Positions 26,835 through 36,535 are shown, counted from the first letter of the stretch. The stretch is DNA of 64,000 nucleotides from Paenibacillus pinisoli (GCF_003605435.1 NZ_QXQB01000002.1:1116001-1180000), one strand, 5' to 3'. Numbers and translations are program-made. Notes: a model not told the origin generated them from the letters alone.

Positions 26835-29420
26835 CTATAATCTAGGGTCAATCTCCTTCTCCTTGGCAACCTCGAACAGGATGTTCGCCGCCGCTTTCCG
26901 GTATCCTTCATGGTCCGGCGAAATATCCTCCAGCTTAATCGCCAGCAATTGCTTGCCAAGACGGTATTCATTCGCCGATGTTTTCAGCTTCGGCAAAATG
27001 TTCTTCTGCTTCATCAGCTTATTGTACTTGTGCGGGAACCGATAGTCATATCCATATATGATCGACAAATAGCCCGGGTTTCTTACCTTCATATACGGTA
27101 CAGTATCCTGCGCTTCATGCTCTGGCTTGATCACGACGCCTTCCATACCCTGCTCGATCGTTAATTGATTAAAGAACTGCTGCGCAAGCCCATAAGCTCC
27201 CTCATCGTTCAAATCAAGCTCCAGACACTGATCGTCCGTCAGCAGACGATACATCTCAGATGTAGGGACAGCCGGTATCCGTTCTTCGCCGCTCGCCAGT
27301 ATTTCTTTCAGTATCGCAAAAGGCTTGAAGGCAAGCTCCTCGTCTCTCGCATATAATTCCATCTGCCGGACATACGTCTCATAAGCCTTCTCATGCATGC
27401 TTAACGGCATGAAGGAATCTCTGATCTCCCGCACATATTTATAGTTCTGATAGACATGCGGTCCGAATTTCTCGGACAGGACTGCCTTGGACAGCGTATG
27501 CTGATCCTTCTCGAAGCCGCTTGCTTCGTATTGCCCAATCAGACCTTGCAGCGCATCTTCAAAACGGAAAGCCTTCAAAAATTGAATCTCCGTCTCCAGC
27601 GCCTTCTCGATCGGCTTGAATTGACGGTCAATTAGCCCTTCGCCGAGGGCCTTCCACGGCATCAGCTCACCGTCCAGTATCATTCCTTCGATTCCATTCG
27701 TGTCCATATAATCATTCAAACGCTCAAGCATGCGCTCATATACATTAGTCATATCGACCGACTTCATCTTGTATCCATTGCGGCTGACCGCATAACAACG
27801 ATCCAGCTCGCGGAACAGATAGATATTGCATCTGGAGCCCATATATTTGGGCTGCAGAACGACTTGATGAGCCCCGCGGTCACGGAAGTAATCCAGACCC
27901 TTAGCAAGCGACTCCAGCTCCCCCGTCTCCATATCCTTGTCAGCAGGAGACATCGTGCCGGAAACAAAGTTGATTTTATGCCTGGAGCTGTAACGCAGCC
28001 TCCGCAGCGACTCCTCATCCAGCTCCCGCACATCTACCTTTTTCTCTGACTGGAACAAAACCGGCAGCGTCTCTGCCATCGCGGCATGCTGAGAGCGGAA
28101 GCTCTTGAAGAATGGCTTGAAGCTGATCGTAACGGAGGCCAGAGCGTTGCCATGCACGCATCCCGCATCAATATGAAGCTTGTTCTTGATTCGGAAGGCT
28201 TGCTTTGCGGCAATATGTCCAAAGATGTGATACGGATGATTGCCGACCGCTTCATCAGCCAGGAAGGCGATTTGCTCCTCCGTCGATTGACCGCGGTCCA
28301 GCCGGAAGCTGCGCTGATGGCGTACAGAGTTGGCATCGAGCTTGCCGATATATTTGTTCCGGCATGGCGCATGCGTGACATAATAGGACGGTCCCTCGGT
28401 ACCGTTGCGTCGATAGAAAGGCTTCGATAGCCCGACGAGACAATCAAACTTCCGGCGCAGCTCCGCATCCTCGGCGAGAACAGATACCGAATCGAAATAA
28501 TCCTTCAAGAGCTCGGGGTCCGCCCCTTTTACGTCGCCATTCAAGTATTTCGATACAAAATTCTCGTGATTGCCCAATACGAATAAGAAATGCTCCTGGT
28601 TCTCATATAGAAATTCTACGGTTTCACGCGTCTGCTTCCCTTTATCGATCCAGTCTCCAGCCAAGATAACTTTCCCAGCTTTAACCTTATCCGTACGTTG
28701 AAGCTTGCCGCCTTCCACCTGAAAGCCATAGCCCTTCAACAACCCTTGGAGCTCAGAGACACATTCGTGAACGTCGCCTACGACGATATGCTCTTGATCC
28801 TTAGGCAGATGGACACTCATGTAATCATTCCAGTCCTGAATATCCACCTTATATTCGCTATTCGCGCCACCGCTTGCAGGATCTAAGAAATCCTTTGCTC
28901 TGACTTTATGAATATTCCCGTAGCCCTCTCTCGACAGCACCGGCAGGACTTCCCGCTTCAGCCGCGTCAAATGGCCGCTGATCAGCTTTCTTGAGCGCTC
29001 GGAAGCATAGTAGTCTTCCCGCTTGCGGTAATCGAACAAAACAACCTCTACGTTATAATTGTTGTCCTGAGCAACCTCTCGAACTTTGCTGCGGAAATCC
29101 TCCGCAAGCCCCAATGTATCCAGCACGACAAACTCAGCGTTAATCGGAAAGGACGTTACGAGCTTCAATCTGTCAAATAACAGCGCGAATGCATGCGAGC
29201 TGCTCTCCAGCATCACCTGGTCATATTTGTCGTACGGATGGCCCAGCAGCTCTTGCCGGATGGCGTCGGAGGACAAATATTGCACATTGGTCCGCGCATT
29301 CACGGACGATTCAACTTTCATCAATTGAGGGATAAGCACTTCTCTTGCAAAGGTCGACTTGCCGCATTCTGTCGGCCCGACCAGCATAAATATCGTATGA
29401 ACCTTAACGGCTATATTCAC
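26835..29420 (-). CDS. pnkp: Bacterial Pnkp: polynucleotide kinase-phosphatase-ligase
   Basis: Three-domain RNA repair enzyme. Kinase (about 1-170): P-loop GPTECGKSTFA at residue 14. Binuclear phosphatase (about 200-450): GDVHE (about 215), LAGDWIDKG and VLGNHENF. Nucleotidyltransferase/ligase (about 480-861): adenylation lysine in QPKYMGSRCNIYLF (about 523), with EGMILDGELMPW and EGVVIKPE. Length 861 matches the Clostridium thermocellum enzyme. The start is GTG inside a GTGA overlap with the Hen1 stop, so translation is coupled. In known systems the ligase is activated by Hen1, which then methylates the end to be sealed. Confidence 0.95.
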   Translation of the reverse strand: MNIAVKVHTIFMLVGPTECGKSTFAREVLIPQLMKVESSVNARTNVQYLSSDAIRQELLGHPYDKYDQVMLESSSHAFALLFDRLKLVTSFPINAEFVVLDTLGLAEDFRSKVREVAQDNNYNVEVVLFDYRKREDYYASERSRKLISGHLTRLKREVLPVLSREGYGNIHKVRAKDFLDPASGGANSEYKVDIQDWNDYMSVHLPKDQEHIVVGDVHECVSELQGLLKGYGFQVEGGKLQRTDKVKAGKVILAGDWIDKGKQTRETVEFLYENQEHFLFVLGNHENFVSKYLNGDVKGADPELLKDYFDSVSVLAEDAELRRKFDCLVGLSKPFYRRNGTEGPSYYVTHAPCRNKYIGKLDANSVRHQRSFRLDRGQSTEEQIAFLADEAVGNHPYHIFGHIAAKQAFRIKNKLHIDAGCVHGNALASVTISFKPFFKSFRSQHAAMAETLPVLFQSEKKVDVRELDEESLRRLRYSSRHKINFVSGTMSPADKDMETGELESLAKGLDYFRDRGAHQVVLQPKYMGSRCNIYLFRELDRCYAVSRNGYKMKSVDMTNVYERMLERLNDYMDTNGIEGMILDGELMPWKALGEGLIDRQFKPIEKALETEIQFLKAFRFEDALQGLIGQYEASGFEKDQHTLSKAVLSEKFGPHVYQNYKYVREIRDSFMPLSMHEKAYETYVRQMELYARDEELAFKPFAILKEILASGEERIPAVPTSEMYRLLTDDQCLELDLNDEGAYGLAQQFFNQLTIEQGMEGVVIKPEHEAQDTVPYMKVRNPGYLSIIYGYDYRFPHKYNKLMKQKNILPKLKTSANEYRLGKQLLAIKLEDISPDHEGYRKAAANILFEVAKEKEIDPRL

Positions 29421-30688
29421 AGCTGAACCTCCCTTCCGTGGACGATAACGCCTTGCGTCGTATGTACGCCGTTGACGCGATCGCCAATATCTACAAATTC
29501 ATAAGCCAATCCCGTATGGGCAACCGCGTCGCCGAACCATTGCCGGAACGGCGCTTGCCCCATCTCCCACTTGTGATCGTCATGCCGGAACCCTTCAATT
29601 TCGTAGAACTTATTGAAATCGGCATTGGGCGTTGTCACGATAAGCTGGCGGAAAGAGACCTCCGCACATAGCTGCCTGATGAGCGCCGACGCTTCATCCT
29701 CCGTCATATGCTCGATCACTTCGGTCAATATAATATCAACTTGTTCGCCATTGTACGTCTCCAAGTAATGATCGATAGACAGGTACAAAGCGATATTATC
29801 GATTTCCTTCGCAGCCGCTTTGCGATCTACCACTTGATGCAATTCCTCGTTGGTATCGATCGCATAATACATGCTTTCGAGCTTGCTGGCGAACGGAATC
29901 GCATAGAAGCCTTCGCCGCAGCCTACATCCAGGATAGGCAGGTCAAATTTGAGCAGGCTTTTAATATAGCTTCTCCGCTGATGCGCCGTGCTTCCATGCT
30001 GCAGCTCAATCCGGTAGCGGTTCGTCCGCTCAATCTCGGATTTATACCGGCCGAATCTCTCGCGGGTAACGAGGAAATTGCGGGCGAACAAGCTGCGGAT
30101 ATAGAATGGCGCGTCGATCACATTCAAGCTGCGGATATACTTATCCAGAATTTCATCAGAAATATCAATGTACTCTTCGCCGAACATCGACAGGAACAAG
30201 CACAGCACGCTGACCGTATGAAGCAAGTGATAAAGGCTTTTCTCTGTACTGACCGCAAGTGAATAGCTCTTGTAGGATTGATGCTGCAGGCTGAACTCAT
30301 ACTCCGGCATATGCTTTTGGAAAAAATCGATATAATGCGACCGTTGCACGTGGATCATATTGATAAAGAATGTGTGCTTGAAGCCTTCCGAATCCCGCTC
30401 ATCATGTGCCTTGAACGGAGAGGAGAAATATTCGTTAATCGCATTAAGCGGAAACATAGGCGTGTTGTAACGAGACACATTCAAATATTCAAAGTTGTCC
30501 TGCTCATGCTTCTTATAGGAAATGCCATTGTCCGCATCCTTGAAATAAACATTGAAGGCCGAATGATCGGAATACCAGCCATATGACATGCCCTGGCGGA
30601 TTGGCCGCAGCAGCATGCCGCTGCCGGGATTTTTCCGAATAAGAAACGTAAACTGCGGATTGGTCGATGTTAATTGTACGATTGCCAT
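29417..30688 (-). CDS. hen1: Bacterial Hen1: RNA 3'-terminal 2'-O-methyltransferase
   Basis: Partner of Pnkp. The N-terminal half (about 1-200) corresponds to the ligase-activating domain. The C-terminal half carries a SAM-binding methyltransferase with LDVGCGEGFYAIPF (about 254) and the metal-binding Glu/His motif LTEVIEHMTEDEA (about 323) plus HDDHKWEMGQAPFRQW. Methylation of the 2'-OH at the break would protect the repaired RNA from a second cut at the same site. Length 423 is slightly short for the family but complete. It overlaps Pnkp by 4 bases and follows the nucleotidyltransferase gene by 30 bases. Confidence 0.93.
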   Translation of the reverse strand: MAIVQLTSTNPQFTFLIRKNPGSGMLLRPIRQGMSYGWYSDHSAFNVYFKDADNGISYKKHEQDNFEYLNVSRYNTPMFPLNAINEYFSSPFKAHDERDSEGFKHTFFINMIHVQRSHYIDFFQKHMPEYEFSLQHQSYKSYSLAVSTEKSLYHLLHTVSVLCLFLSMFGEEYIDISDEILDKYIRSLNVIDAPFYIRSLFARNFLVTRERFGRYKSEIERTNRYRIELQHGSTAHQRRSYIKSLLKFDLPILDVGCGEGFYAIPFASKLESMYYAIDTNEELHQVVDRKAAAKEIDNIALYLSIDHYLETYNGEQVDIILTEVIEHMTEDEASALIRQLCAEVSFRQLIVTTPNADFNKFYEIEGFRHDDHKWEMGQAPFRQWFGDAVAHTGLAYEFVDIGDRVNGVHTTQGVIVHGREVQL

Positions 30689-30718
30689 GGTCCATACCCT
30701 CTTTTCATCAAAAACGAT

Positions 30719-31504
30719 CTATTTATTCCAAGCTTCCATCAACAACTCGCGGAACAACGCATCCAGCTCCATGTCAATATCTGACTTCGCGCCTGGCAGC
30801 CGGGCTGCCGCTTGCTCCAGCGAGGCGAGCCGCTCCTCGATATAGGCGTTAATCGCCGGAAGCCTTGGTTCATCGTCCAACTCGTCGCCTGCCTTCTTGC
30901 GGGCAAGCAGCTCTCCGATCAGCCGGTCAAGCTCGCCTCCTCTCGGTAGCAGCTCATTCACCAGACTCTCGAATGCCATTGGCGGCATCGCGCCCTTGCG
31001 CAATATCCATTCGCAAGCGAGGATGGGCCGCAGAACGTAGAAGTATTTCTTAATGCGAACAACATCGCCTTGCAGGTAAGTCCTGTAGTTGCCCCGCGCC
31101 ATGTGCAAGTAATGATAGATGCTTGCCTTCGGGGAATACGCCTTTTCGCTAAGCCCGCGCAACCGCTCCGCCGTCCCGCATGCTTCGCCATAGATAACGG
31201 GTGAGTCCAGCCATTCCATAAGCGGCGGATTGGACTTGCGGAACAGGTTCAGCGTCTTCCTTAGGTCCCATCCGCTTATATCGAGCATATCGCTGATCGG
31301 GCGCTCGATCACATCCCGCTTCTCAAAGATCGAGAGATACCAATCGACAGGACGCACATAGATGAAGCGCACATCATAATCGCTGTCCTGCGACGGAAAG
31401 CCCCATGCCCTGCTGCCCGATTCACACGCATAGAGGATGCGAATCCCCTCCTCGCGTTCCAGCAGCTTCAGCTCTTGCTTGATTTTCGTAGTCATCTCTG
31501 TCAT
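30719..31504 (-). CDS. RlaP-type nucleotidyltransferase of RNA repair loci
   Basis: DNA polymerase beta-superfamily nucleotidyltransferase of the kind found in RNA-repair operons. The catalytic motif is YACESGSRAWGFPSQDSDYD (about residues 23-42), giving the two metal-binding Asp residues. RFIYVRPVDWYLS and SPKASIYHYLHMARGNYRTY follow. Length is 261. It may add nucleotides to damaged RNA ends before ligation, but its substrate is not established. It is the first gene of the minus-strand repair operon and lies divergent from the WYL regulators. Confidence 0.85.
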   Translation of the reverse strand: MTEMTTKIKQELKLLEREEGIRILYACESGSRAWGFPSQDSDYDVRFIYVRPVDWYLSIFEKRDVIERPISDMLDISGWDLRKTLNLFRKSNPPLMEWLDSPVIYGEACGTAERLRGLSEKAYSPKASIYHYLHMARGNYRTYLQGDVVRIKKYFYVLRPILACEWILRKGAMPPMAFESLVNELLPRGGELDRLIGELLARKKAGDELDDEPRLPAINAYIEERLASLEQAAARLPGAKSDIDMELDALFRELLMEAWNK

Positions 31505-31687
31505 CTGAACCTCTCCCTAATCCATACGCCGTCTTCTTGTTGACCCTATTGTCCTTCATCTGCGCGTGCGCGAACAGGGCGAAAGTATGGCGACCCGAAG
31601 AAAAAACCTCCATTTCCACCACACTATCCTTTTGATAGAATAAAGCGTAAACGATTCAACGAATCCAATCAGCGAGGTGATGCGGCT

Positions 31688-33010
31688 ATGGCAAGAGAGA
31701 GCTTCGACAAGGAAATCCAGTTTCTTCGGCTGCTTGCGCTGACCGGGGATGCCTATAACCGGCAGCAATTCGCCGCGCGTCTCGGCATCTCTGTACATAC
31801 CTATGACAAAACGCTGCGCTACTTGAAAGAAATGATGAACGCCAATCAGCAAGGCCTCTCAGGCGAGCAAGGCATGGAGCTGACAGAGGCGATCCGATAC
31901 AATCACTATGAGTCAGCCGACCCGCTGCTGCTGTTCCTCTACCGGGCCAAATCGATTAAAGCGTCCGAGAGCATGCGTCTGTCTCTGCTGCTCTCGGCTA
32001 TGCGCGAGCAAGCATTAACCGCTATGGAGCTGATGGATAGATGCAGCGAGAGCATGCCCGCCGACTATCCGGTGCCTGACGAAAAAACGATTCGCGGGGA
32101 TCTGAAATATTTGGAGGAAATCGGAGTTATCTTTCGTATGGACGGCAAAAGGCCCTATCGATACCGCGCATCCACCGATCTGGTCGATATGTTGACAGAC
32201 GATGAGCTCATTGATCTCTATGACTATGTAGATATATTAGCCAATACGCAGATTCCGTCCGTGCAGGGCTATTTGCTGCGAGATACTTTGAAGAAGGCAC
32301 TGCGGCTAAGAGGTCTTGAGGCGGACATTACCGATTCTCATGTGTACAAATACCACTATCACTCCCGCATTCTGGACGAAGCGCATCTCAATACGATCTA
32401 TCAGGCGATCGAGGCAAGACGCAAGCTGGCTTTCCTCTACCTGTCGCCGAAGAAGGAGAAGCGTTACGCCGCCAGGAATACCAATCCGCTCTTCGAGCGG
32501 GAATCGGAAGGCATCGATCTTACCGTGCTGCCGCTGAAGGTTATCTATGACCATCAATATGGCAGATGGTACTTGATCGCGCATGGCAAGCAAGGCGTCA
32601 TGAAATTCCGTATGGAGGGATTAACGGGGGTGGAATTAAGCGATGCTGTAACGGAGGATGAGTTCGGCATGCGTCTTGCCCACGCCGAGAGACAGCTGCA
32701 GCAAAGCTGGGTGATCGATTCCATGAGACCGCTGACTGTCAAAGTGCGCTTCTTCCGGCCAGAGGGCTCGGCTCATGATTTCGTCCGGGAGCGTGTGGAA
32801 TCGCAAGGACAGTGGGGGACGATTACGGAGGAGTCGGAGACGACGTTCATCTACGAAATCGTCGTGAACGGCATAACGGAGATCAAGCCATGGCTGCGGA
32901 GCTTCGGCTCCAGCTGCGAGGTGCTCGCCCCGCCGTGGCTGCGCAAGGAATTTATCGCGGAATGGAAGGAGATTCAGTCCTACTATGAACCCGTTCGAGA
33001 AGATCTTTAA
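31688..33010 (+). CDS. WYL-domain regulator 1
   Basis: Predicted ligand-responsive transcription factor. The N-terminal region (about 10-60) resembles a winged helix (YNRQQFAARLGISVHTYDKT), and a second HTH-like segment follows. The WYL domain (about 235-330) has LAFLYLSPKKEKRYA and the motif residues in YGRWYLIAHGKQG; a WCX-like C-terminal extension ends the protein. GAGGTG precedes the ATG. It overlaps the next WYL gene by 26 bases. Divergence from the repair operon across 183 bases suggests it controls that operon, perhaps by sensing RNA ends or nucleotides. A small CTATC-5-GATAG palindrome at 31624-31638 is a candidate site. Confidence 0.85.
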   Translation: MARESFDKEIQFLRLLALTGDAYNRQQFAARLGISVHTYDKTLRYLKEMMNANQQGLSGEQGMELTEAIRYNHYESADPLLLFLYRAKSIKASESMRLSLLLSAMREQALTAMELMDRCSESMPADYPVPDEKTIRGDLKYLEEIGVIFRMDGKRPYRYRASTDLVDMLTDDELIDLYDYVDILANTQIPSVQGYLLRDTLKKALRLRGLEADITDSHVYKYHYHSRILDEAHLNTIYQAIEARRKLAFLYLSPKKEKRYAARNTNPLFERESEGIDLTVLPLKVIYDHQYGRWYLIAHGKQGVMKFRMEGLTGVELSDAVTEDEFGMRLAHAERQLQQSWVIDSMRPLTVKVRFFRPEGSAHDFVRERVESQGQWGTITEESETTFIYEIVVNGITEIKPWLRSFGSSCEVLAPPWLRKEFIAEWKEIQSYYEPVREDL

Positions 33011-33782
33011 TTATCAAATCTTATCGCGGATGGAGGAGACCGGCGCTTTCGCCCTTACCTCGCAGGAGCGGATATGGCTGAAATCGATGCTGGAGCTGGA
33101 GGCAGCCCGTCACGCCTTTGCGCCTGAGACGCTGGATAAGCTGAATATGCTGCTTCAGGGCGAAGAGCCCTTCCATCTGCAGCGCATCATTGTCGAGAAA
33201 GGCAGGAACAAGGAGCGGCATGTGTACCATCCGCTGCTGCGTCAGCTTCGGCGGTTCATTATTAAGGAGCAAGGCATCCGATTAACGACCGCACTGAAGC
33301 ACGGAGGACAAAAAGCCAACCAGACCGGCATTCCTTACAAGCTGGAATATTCCATGGTGAAGCGGGAGTGGTATCTGCTATGGTACGGCACGCGCCAGCA
33401 CAGCCTGATGTCGACCAAGCTTCGCAATATTGTGGAGCTTCATGCGTGGGATCTGCCCATGGAACGCGCAGCCTCCGCCAAAGCAAGGCTCCTCCAGTTG
33501 CTAGAGCAGCGCAAGCGGACAGCGCTTGTCGAGGTCATCCCGCAGTATAACGCAGAGCTGTCCCGCATACTGTCAGCCTTCTCCTGCTTTGACAAAAAGG
33601 TATCCTATGAAGAAGCCTCTGATACGTACCGCATCCATATTCAGCATCTGGCTGATGAAAGCGAGTTTCTTCTATCCAAAATCCGCTTCCTGGGACTTCG
33701 CGTCAAAGTCATTGACGAAGGCTATATGCGAAGACGAATGATCGAAGCCTCTACGAAGGCTCTTATGAGATACGAAGAATGA
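32985..33782 (+). CDS. WYL-domain regulator 2
   Basis: Second WYL protein, 265 residues, with no obvious N-terminal DNA-binding domain: it opens with a helical region (FEKIFNYQILSRMEETGAFA) and then a WYL-like fold containing MVKREWYLLWYGTRQH (about 125). It may work together with the longer WYL protein as a co-sensor. The genes overlap by 26 bases and must be cotranscribed. A compact terminator starts at its stop codon. Confidence 0.78.
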   Translation: MNPFEKIFNYQILSRMEETGAFALTSQERIWLKSMLELEAARHAFAPETLDKLNMLLQGEEPFHLQRIIVEKGRNKERHVYHPLLRQLRRFIIKEQGIRLTTALKHGGQKANQTGIPYKLEYSMVKREWYLLWYGTRQHSLMSTKLRNIVELHAWDLPMERAASAKARLLQLLEQRKRTALVEVIPQYNAELSRILSAFSCFDKKVSYEEASDTYRIHIQHLADESEFLLSKIRFLGLRVKVIDEGYMRRRMIEASTKALMRYEE

Positions 33783-33812
33783 GAGCCTCTCCCTTGACGG
33801 GCAGAGGCTCTC
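33781..33812. terminator. Terminator between the convergent WYL and Sfp-type genes
   Basis: GAGAGCCTCT (33781-33790) pairs exactly with AGAGGCTCTC (33803-33812), with CCC/GGG continuing the stem. It starts at the WYL-2 stop codon. Confidence 0.8.
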
Positions 33813-33826
33813 GTTCTTCGTACGGT

Positions 33827-34537
33827 TTATATAATTCCTTTCGACCAGTCCCACTCCAGCATGATCCGAAGCTCCTCAAAGCTCCATCTTGTCACATTCA
33901 AAGGAAACTGCTCGGCCTCAGAGCAAGCTGCCAGCTTATGGTTCTCATCCAGCTCATATGTCCTGAAATAAAATGGCTCGCCTTCCGGCTCCAGCGTAAT
34001 GCTGCGATCCTCATTCACTGTAATGGAGAAGGAGTGAAGAGGAATCGAGAGCCCTTCTCCCCTGCACTTGATATAGCTCTCCTTAAGCGTCCACAGCTCA
34101 TAGAAGTGCGGCAGGCGCTCCCCGTGAGGATACGACATCAGCCCCTGATACTCCCGTTCGGACAGGAATGATTCCGCTATGTTCATATCAATCGGCTTAA
34201 TCTCCTCCACATCCACGCCTACCAGAGCCTGGCTTACGAATACGGCAACCCATTCTCCCGAATGGGAAACATTGAAATGGAAGGAGCTATGGCCGATTAA
34301 CGATGGCTTGCCATATTCATTCTTGTCAAATCGAATTTGCTCCTTGCAGAGCCCCAGCCGACTCATAATGGCAGCGCGCACGAGCGCTTCACCTAGCAGC
34401 GTCCGGTACGCGTCCTTCAAAAACCGCAGCTTCTTGACTTTCCCCCGCTTCTCATCGGATACCTGATTCAGCAGCCAGTTATAATCATCCATCCCCATAA
34501 CGGACGGTATGTGCAAGACAATGATTTCAACGTTCAA
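33827..34537 (-). CDS. 4'-phosphopantetheinyl transferase, Sfp family
   Basis: Transfers phosphopantetheine from CoA to carrier proteins of NRPS/PKS or fatty-acid synthesis. Family motifs are FNVSHSGEWVAVFVSQALVGVDVEEI (about 100-125, with the Asp-x-Glu magnesium site) and ELWTLKESYIKCRGEGL (about 155-171). Length is 236 residues from TTG 34537, which follows GGGGGTG by nine bases; a GTG four codons earlier overlaps that ribosome site. No NRPS or PKS gene is in the window, so it probably acts in trans. Confidence 0.9.
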   Translation of the reverse strand: MNVEIIVLHIPSVMGMDDYNWLLNQVSDEKRGKVKKLRFLKDAYRTLLGEALVRAAIMSRLGLCKEQIRFDKNEYGKPSLIGHSSFHFNVSHSGEWVAVFVSQALVGVDVEEIKPIDMNIAESFLSEREYQGLMSYPHGERLPHFYELWTLKESYIKCRGEGLSIPLHSFSITVNEDRSITLEPEGEPFYFRTYELDENHKLAACSEAEQFPLNVTRWSFEELRIMLEWDWSKGII

Positions 34538-34883
34538 CTTGTGAAACACCCCCGCTCGATGTCGGTCTTAGGACGCATATGGATCATACATGTCCCACCC
34601 CTATCGTAGTGAATGACTCCAACTTTTGTAAGGGAGATTTTTGTGAGAATTGGGGGAAATTTCAATGATTTTGCATGAATTAGTCATTTTAGCGGTTGAA
34701 AACGGCATTGTATAGGAGGTATGCTAATTACGTTTTTTTATAACTGTTTTTTGCAGAGGAGGGAACGCATTCGCGTATTCGGATTGCAATGTCCATACCA
34801 TCAGGGGGAGTCCAACATAATGTATAAACCATGCCGATCATTCCAGCTATGTACGAATCCGATGATTGAAGGAGGTTTACAAT
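34538..34883. other. Gene-free gap between the Sfp-type gene and the DoxX-like gene
   Basis: A 346-base divergent control region that is A+T-rich around 34620-34740. A 76-codon frame starting at 34721 has a GGAGG only one base from its ATG, and its sequence looks non-coding, so I do not call it. I see no convincing operator. Confidence 0.5.
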
Positions 34884-35870
34884 ATGTTCCCTGCCTCGCC
34901 GGCCTATGTCCCGGTTCTCTTGCACGTCAAATGGTTCATTCGGGACCATGACTGGACACCGCAGGACCTTGTTCGCGTTATAACCCCTACGTTTCTCTTT
35001 TGGCTAGGTTTTACCCTATTCGTCCTGCTAATCGTTTCCTTGAGCACGCCTTATATTAACCGCCACCCTTGGAGCCTTGCCGTCGACCGGTTCATGAATC
35101 GGCTTAAGCCCCATATGCTTACAGTCCTTCGAATTGGGCTCGGCATCGGGCTGATTATGCAGCTGGCTACCGGCACCTACCTGGCGCCGACACTTGTATC
35201 TAATGATCCTGGAGTCTATGTGATTCTGACCATTGCTATTCTAGGTTTAATCCACAAGCGAACGCTTGTCATAAGCGGAGCCGCTATTCTTACGCTTTAC
35301 ATTATCGTTTCACGCCAATATGGTTTGTTTCATGCGCTTGACTATATGTTTTACCTCGGCATCATCTACACGCTGTTCGTCGCGAATACACGCCTTCATC
35401 ACACTTACCCCATCGTACTCTATCTATTCTCGGGAGTCTCGCTCGCCTGGCTGGCGATGGAGAAATTTACGCTCGCCAAGCTGGCTTGCTCGCTGATGCA
35501 CGAATACGGCATTCCTTCCTTAGGCTTTACGGTCGAAGACTTTGTCCTGATCAGCGCCTTCATCGAACTTGGACTGGCTTGGGCGTTTATCGCCGGACTA
35601 TTGAACCGATTCAGCGCGCTTATGCTCACTGGACTTTTCCTGATGACGACCACGATATTCGGAGTAACCGAAATTATCGGCCACGCCGTCGTACACACCC
35701 TGCTTGTTGTATTCATTATTGGCGGCAGAGATGCCTCCACTACGCTGCATCGCCTAATGCCCAACGCCATTATGCGGCATACCAGCGTGCTTGTATCGTT
35801 CACCCTGCTGCTATTCGGCCTCATGAGCATTTATATCTGGATGGGACAACCGAACGGATGGTTCGCCTAA
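34884..35870 (+). CDS. DoxX-like multi-pass membrane protein
   Basis: Integral membrane protein of about eight helices, 328 residues, of unknown function. Segments such as LRIGLGIGLIMQLATGTYLAP and GFTVEDFVLISAFIELGLAWAFIAGLLNRFSALMLTG (in parts) resemble DoxX-type oxidoreductase-associated membrane proteins. ATG 34884 has GGAGG eight bases upstream and is preferred to an ATG six codons earlier that overlaps that ribosome site. It stands alone and is followed by two hairpins. Confidence 0.6.
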   Translation: MFPASPAYVPVLLHVKWFIRDHDWTPQDLVRVITPTFLFWLGFTLFVLLIVSLSTPYINRHPWSLAVDRFMNRLKPHMLTVLRIGLGIGLIMQLATGTYLAPTLVSNDPGVYVILTIAILGLIHKRTLVISGAAILTLYIIVSRQYGLFHALDYMFYLGIIYTLFVANTRLHHTYPIVLYLFSGVSLAWLAMEKFTLAKLACSLMHEYGIPSLGFTVEDFVLISAFIELGLAWAFIAGLLNRFSALMLTGLFLMTTTIFGVTEIIGHAVVHTLLVVFIIGGRDASTTLHRLMPNAIMRHTSVLVSFTLLLFGLMSIYIWMGQPNGWFA

Positions 35871-35957
35871 CCCTCTGCGCTGCGACTCGCAGACGCAAAT
35901 CCAAATGTAAGAAGCATACAGCCAAGAAACTCGGGTTGCAGCCGGAATCCCGACCTA

Positions 35958-35996
35958 GCAGCCGCCTTGGCGAAGGCATCTTTCGCCGGCGGCTGC
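35958..35996. other. Very stable hairpin without T-run
   Basis: GCAGCCGCC pairs with GGCGGCTGC and the stem continues as GGCGAA/TTCGCC inside. It lies 90 bases after the DoxX-like gene. No U-tail follows on either strand, so it is not a classical terminator. Confidence 0.6.
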
Positions 35997-36051
35997 TTAT
36001 GCCAGCAGAAGTGATTGGTCCGCATTGGACAAGTCCGGAATCGCTCCATTC

Positions 36052-36092
36052 AACCCGATCCATTATCTGACGGATCGGGTTCATTCTTTTTT
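36052..36092 (+). terminator. Terminator downstream of the DoxX-like gene
   Basis: AACCCGATCC pairs exactly with GGATCGGGTT around a 10-base loop and is followed by CATTCTTTTTT. It lies about 180 bases after the stop codon and also insulates the PadR gene. Confidence 0.8.
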
Positions 36093-36202
36093 GGGCTCCC
36101 ATTGCCGTTTACGCCTTGAAATATCGTGAATGTGATTATATACTTATACCTAGATATTCGATGCATTGAAAATAAAGGTATAGGAGGAGATGATACGAAG
36201 CC

Positions 36203-36535
36203 ATGAAAATCAACAAAGAACTGATGAAGGGAAGCACTGTCATCCTTATTCTGTCGTTGCTTAGCCGAAAGGATATGTATGGCTATGAGATGACGAAGGA
36301 AATTGAACGGAGTTCAGCGAGTGTATTCACCTTCAAGGAAGGAACCCTGTACCCGATCCTGCATACGCTTGAGGTAGAGCGCATGGTCGAGGCTTATTGG
36401 CATGAGGAAGGCGGGCGGAAACGCAAGTATTACCGCATCACAGAAGAAGGACGGCGCCAGTTGGAGGAGAAGCATAAGGAATGGACGCTGTTCCGCACAA
36501 CGGTTGACCGCGTAATCGGGGAGGGCAGCCTATGA
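36203..36535 (+). CDS. PadR-family transcriptional regulator
   Basis: Small winged-helix repressor, 110 residues, containing VILILSLLSRKDMYGYEMTK and FKEGTLYPILHTLEVERMV, the PadR recognition region, and GGRKRKYYRITEEGRRQLEE as the wing and C-terminal helix. AGGAGG precedes the start. It overlaps the next gene by 4 bases, so the pair is one operon. The PadR protein probably represses its own operon; TATACC/GGTATA (about 36149-36182) just upstream is a candidate operator. Confidence 0.9.
   Translation: MKINKELMKGSTVILILSLLSRKDMYGYEMTKEIERSSASVFTFKEGTLYPILHTLEVERMVEAYWHEEGGRKRKYYRITEEGRRQLEEKHKEWTLFRTTVDRVIGEGSL

Noticed and set aside
30513-30852. Small frames near the Hen1 start
   Set aside because: All overlap hen1 or the RlaP-type gene in other registers without ribosome sites.
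34721-34951. 76-codon frame before the DoxX-like gene
   Set aside because: The ribosome site is one base from the ATG and the translated sequence overlaps the real gene out of frame.
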